5,859 nt of DNA from an uncultured Prevotella sp. (GTDB taxonomy: Bacteria > Bacteroidota > Bacteroidia > Bacteroidales > Bacteroidaceae), in the NCBI GenBank assembly GCA_900543155.1, contig UQQN01000127.1:1-5859 (forward strand). Direction: 5' to 3'. How positions within the stretch are numbered: the first letter of the stretch is position 1; each line of letters begins with the position of its first letter. The notes below the pieces were generated by a model. The model was not told where the DNA came from. It did not search any database and saw only the letters and a list, made by a program, of their open reading frames with translations. A program made the position numbers and the translations under genes. Positions 5,547-5,859 of the stretch are shown piece by piece.

Positions 5547-5859
5547 ATGGCAAAAATCACTCCCATTGACATCATCAAGGGTGTCTCTAGAAAATTTGGT
5601 GGCGGTAACTCAAAAGAATACTTCGCCACAAACAAGTGCAGCTATCATATCCACTTGGCTAAGAGAGTCAACTCCTACGTTCGGGGTTTGCTATTCCTCC
5701 GTTCAACCTCCGTTCGCTCTCCGTTCGCTCTCCGTTCGCTCTCCGTTCATCCTCCGTTGATTCTCCGTTCGATCTCCGTTCGAGCTCCGTTCAACCTCCG
5801 TTCAAGCTCCGTTCGAGCTCCGTTCAACCTCCGTTCGAGCTCCGTTCAACCTCCGTTCG
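5547..5859 (+). CDS. Small MAKITP-type hypothetical protein fused to or disrupted by an 11-bp repeat array (partial, runs off window)
   Basis: The frame from the ATG at 5547 stays open to the window edge (104 codons seen). Residues 1-46 (MAKITPIDIIKGVSRKFGGG, then a segment with EYFATNK and HLAKRVNSY) look like the start of a small conserved hypothetical protein I associate with Bacteroidales; this is recollection, not a search, and its function is unknown to me. From about residue 50 the protein becomes an 11-residue repeat, LRSxSVRxPFx (LRSTSVRSPFA, LRSLSVHPPLI, LRSISVRAPFN, LRSSSVRAPFN), produced by the 11-bp DNA repeat. The change from ordinary sequence to repeat is abrupt and the Arg/Ser/Pro-rich repeat has no recognisable fold. 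Either the native 3' half was lost when the array arose here, or the 5' part of the gene now serves as the leader of the array. A strong promoter at 5388 supports expression. Confidence 0.55.
   Translation, partial: MAKITPIDIIKGVSRKFGGGNSKEYFATNKCSYHIHLAKRVNSYVRGLLFLRSTSVRSPFALRSLSVHPPLILRSISVRAPFNLRSSSVRAPFNLRSSSVQPPF
5697..5859 (+). repeat. 11-bp tandem array, CTCCGTTC plus three variable bases
   Basis: Fourteen complete 11-base units and 9 bases of a fifteenth run to the window edge with no spacing errors. The first eight bases are CTCCGTTC in every unit except the sixth (5752, CTCCGTTG). The last three vary in order: AAC, GCT, GCT, GCT, ATC, ATT, GAT, GAG, AAC, AAG, GAG, AAC, GAG, AAC. 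The first variable base is always a purine. Units 2-4 are identical and units 8-14 are mainly GAG/AAC alternations, as expected from local duplication. A degenerate relative (CTCCTACGTTC) lies at 5672-5682. The array's true length is not visible. Confidence 0.95.

Noticed and set aside
5267..5635. Minus-strand ORF of 122 codons covering the leader and repeat copy C
   Set aside because: It runs antisense through a strong promoter, a repeat and the MAKITP gene start, has no promoter of its own that I can see, and has unremarkable composition.
5566..5760. Plus-strand ORF of 64 codons overlapping the MAKITP frame
   Set aside because: It is the second open frame of the 11-bp array plus a short out-of-frame lead. 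The frame from 5547 has the better start, promoter spacing and conserved-looking N-terminus.
5697..5859. CRISPR array
   Set aside because: The repeat unit is 11 bp with only three variable bases; there are no 20-40 bp repeats or spacers and no cas genes in view.

Overview
The window looks like a chromosomal segment from a Bacteroidales bacterium, most likely Prevotella or a close relative. Four things support this. The promoters match the Bacteroidetes form (TTTG-like -33 box, TAnnTTTG -7 box). Start codons lack a Shine-Dalgarno sequence. The large secreted protein has a CotH kinase core and ends in the 'YNLSGRRV...GGVYIQGGKKV' tail common in this order. The small MAKITP protein start is also one I associate with Bacteroidales. 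The genus is inference; there is no rRNA or marker gene here.

Layout: Positions 1-262 hold a ~157-bp intergenic repeat (copy A), a short hairpin, and a strong stem-loop terminator for the gene on the minus strand. Positions 263-4102 (minus) encode a 1279-residue secreted CotH-family protein kinase-like protein with lectin-like modules, two flexible linkers and a C-terminal sorting-type tail. Positions 4103-4306 are a divergent promoter region with an 8-bp inverted repeat over the CotH promoter. Positions 4307-4930 (plus) encode a 207-residue stand-alone HD-domain metal-dependent phosphohydrolase. Positions 4931-5387 contain no gene but are packed with further copies of the same repeat family: an inverted tail copy, a full copy B and a tail-only copy C. 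The CotH/HD gene pair therefore lies between members of one repeat family. At 5388-5419 there is a near-ideal promoter, then a leader of about 120 nt, then a small protein start (MAKITP...) at 5547.

The most unusual part is the right end. The conserved-looking N-terminal ~46 codons of the small gene run directly, in frame, into an 11-bp tandem array that continues off the window edge (14 full units and most of a 15th). Each unit is a nearly invariant CTCCGTTC followed by three variable bases. Because 11 is not a multiple of 3, the reading frame rotates and the encoded peptide repeats every 11 residues (three units). I know no function for this array.

The genes do not form an evident pathway. 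The CotH-like protein is probably cell-surface or secreted, and the HD protein cytoplasmic. They share only a divergent intergenic region, so a functional link is not shown.
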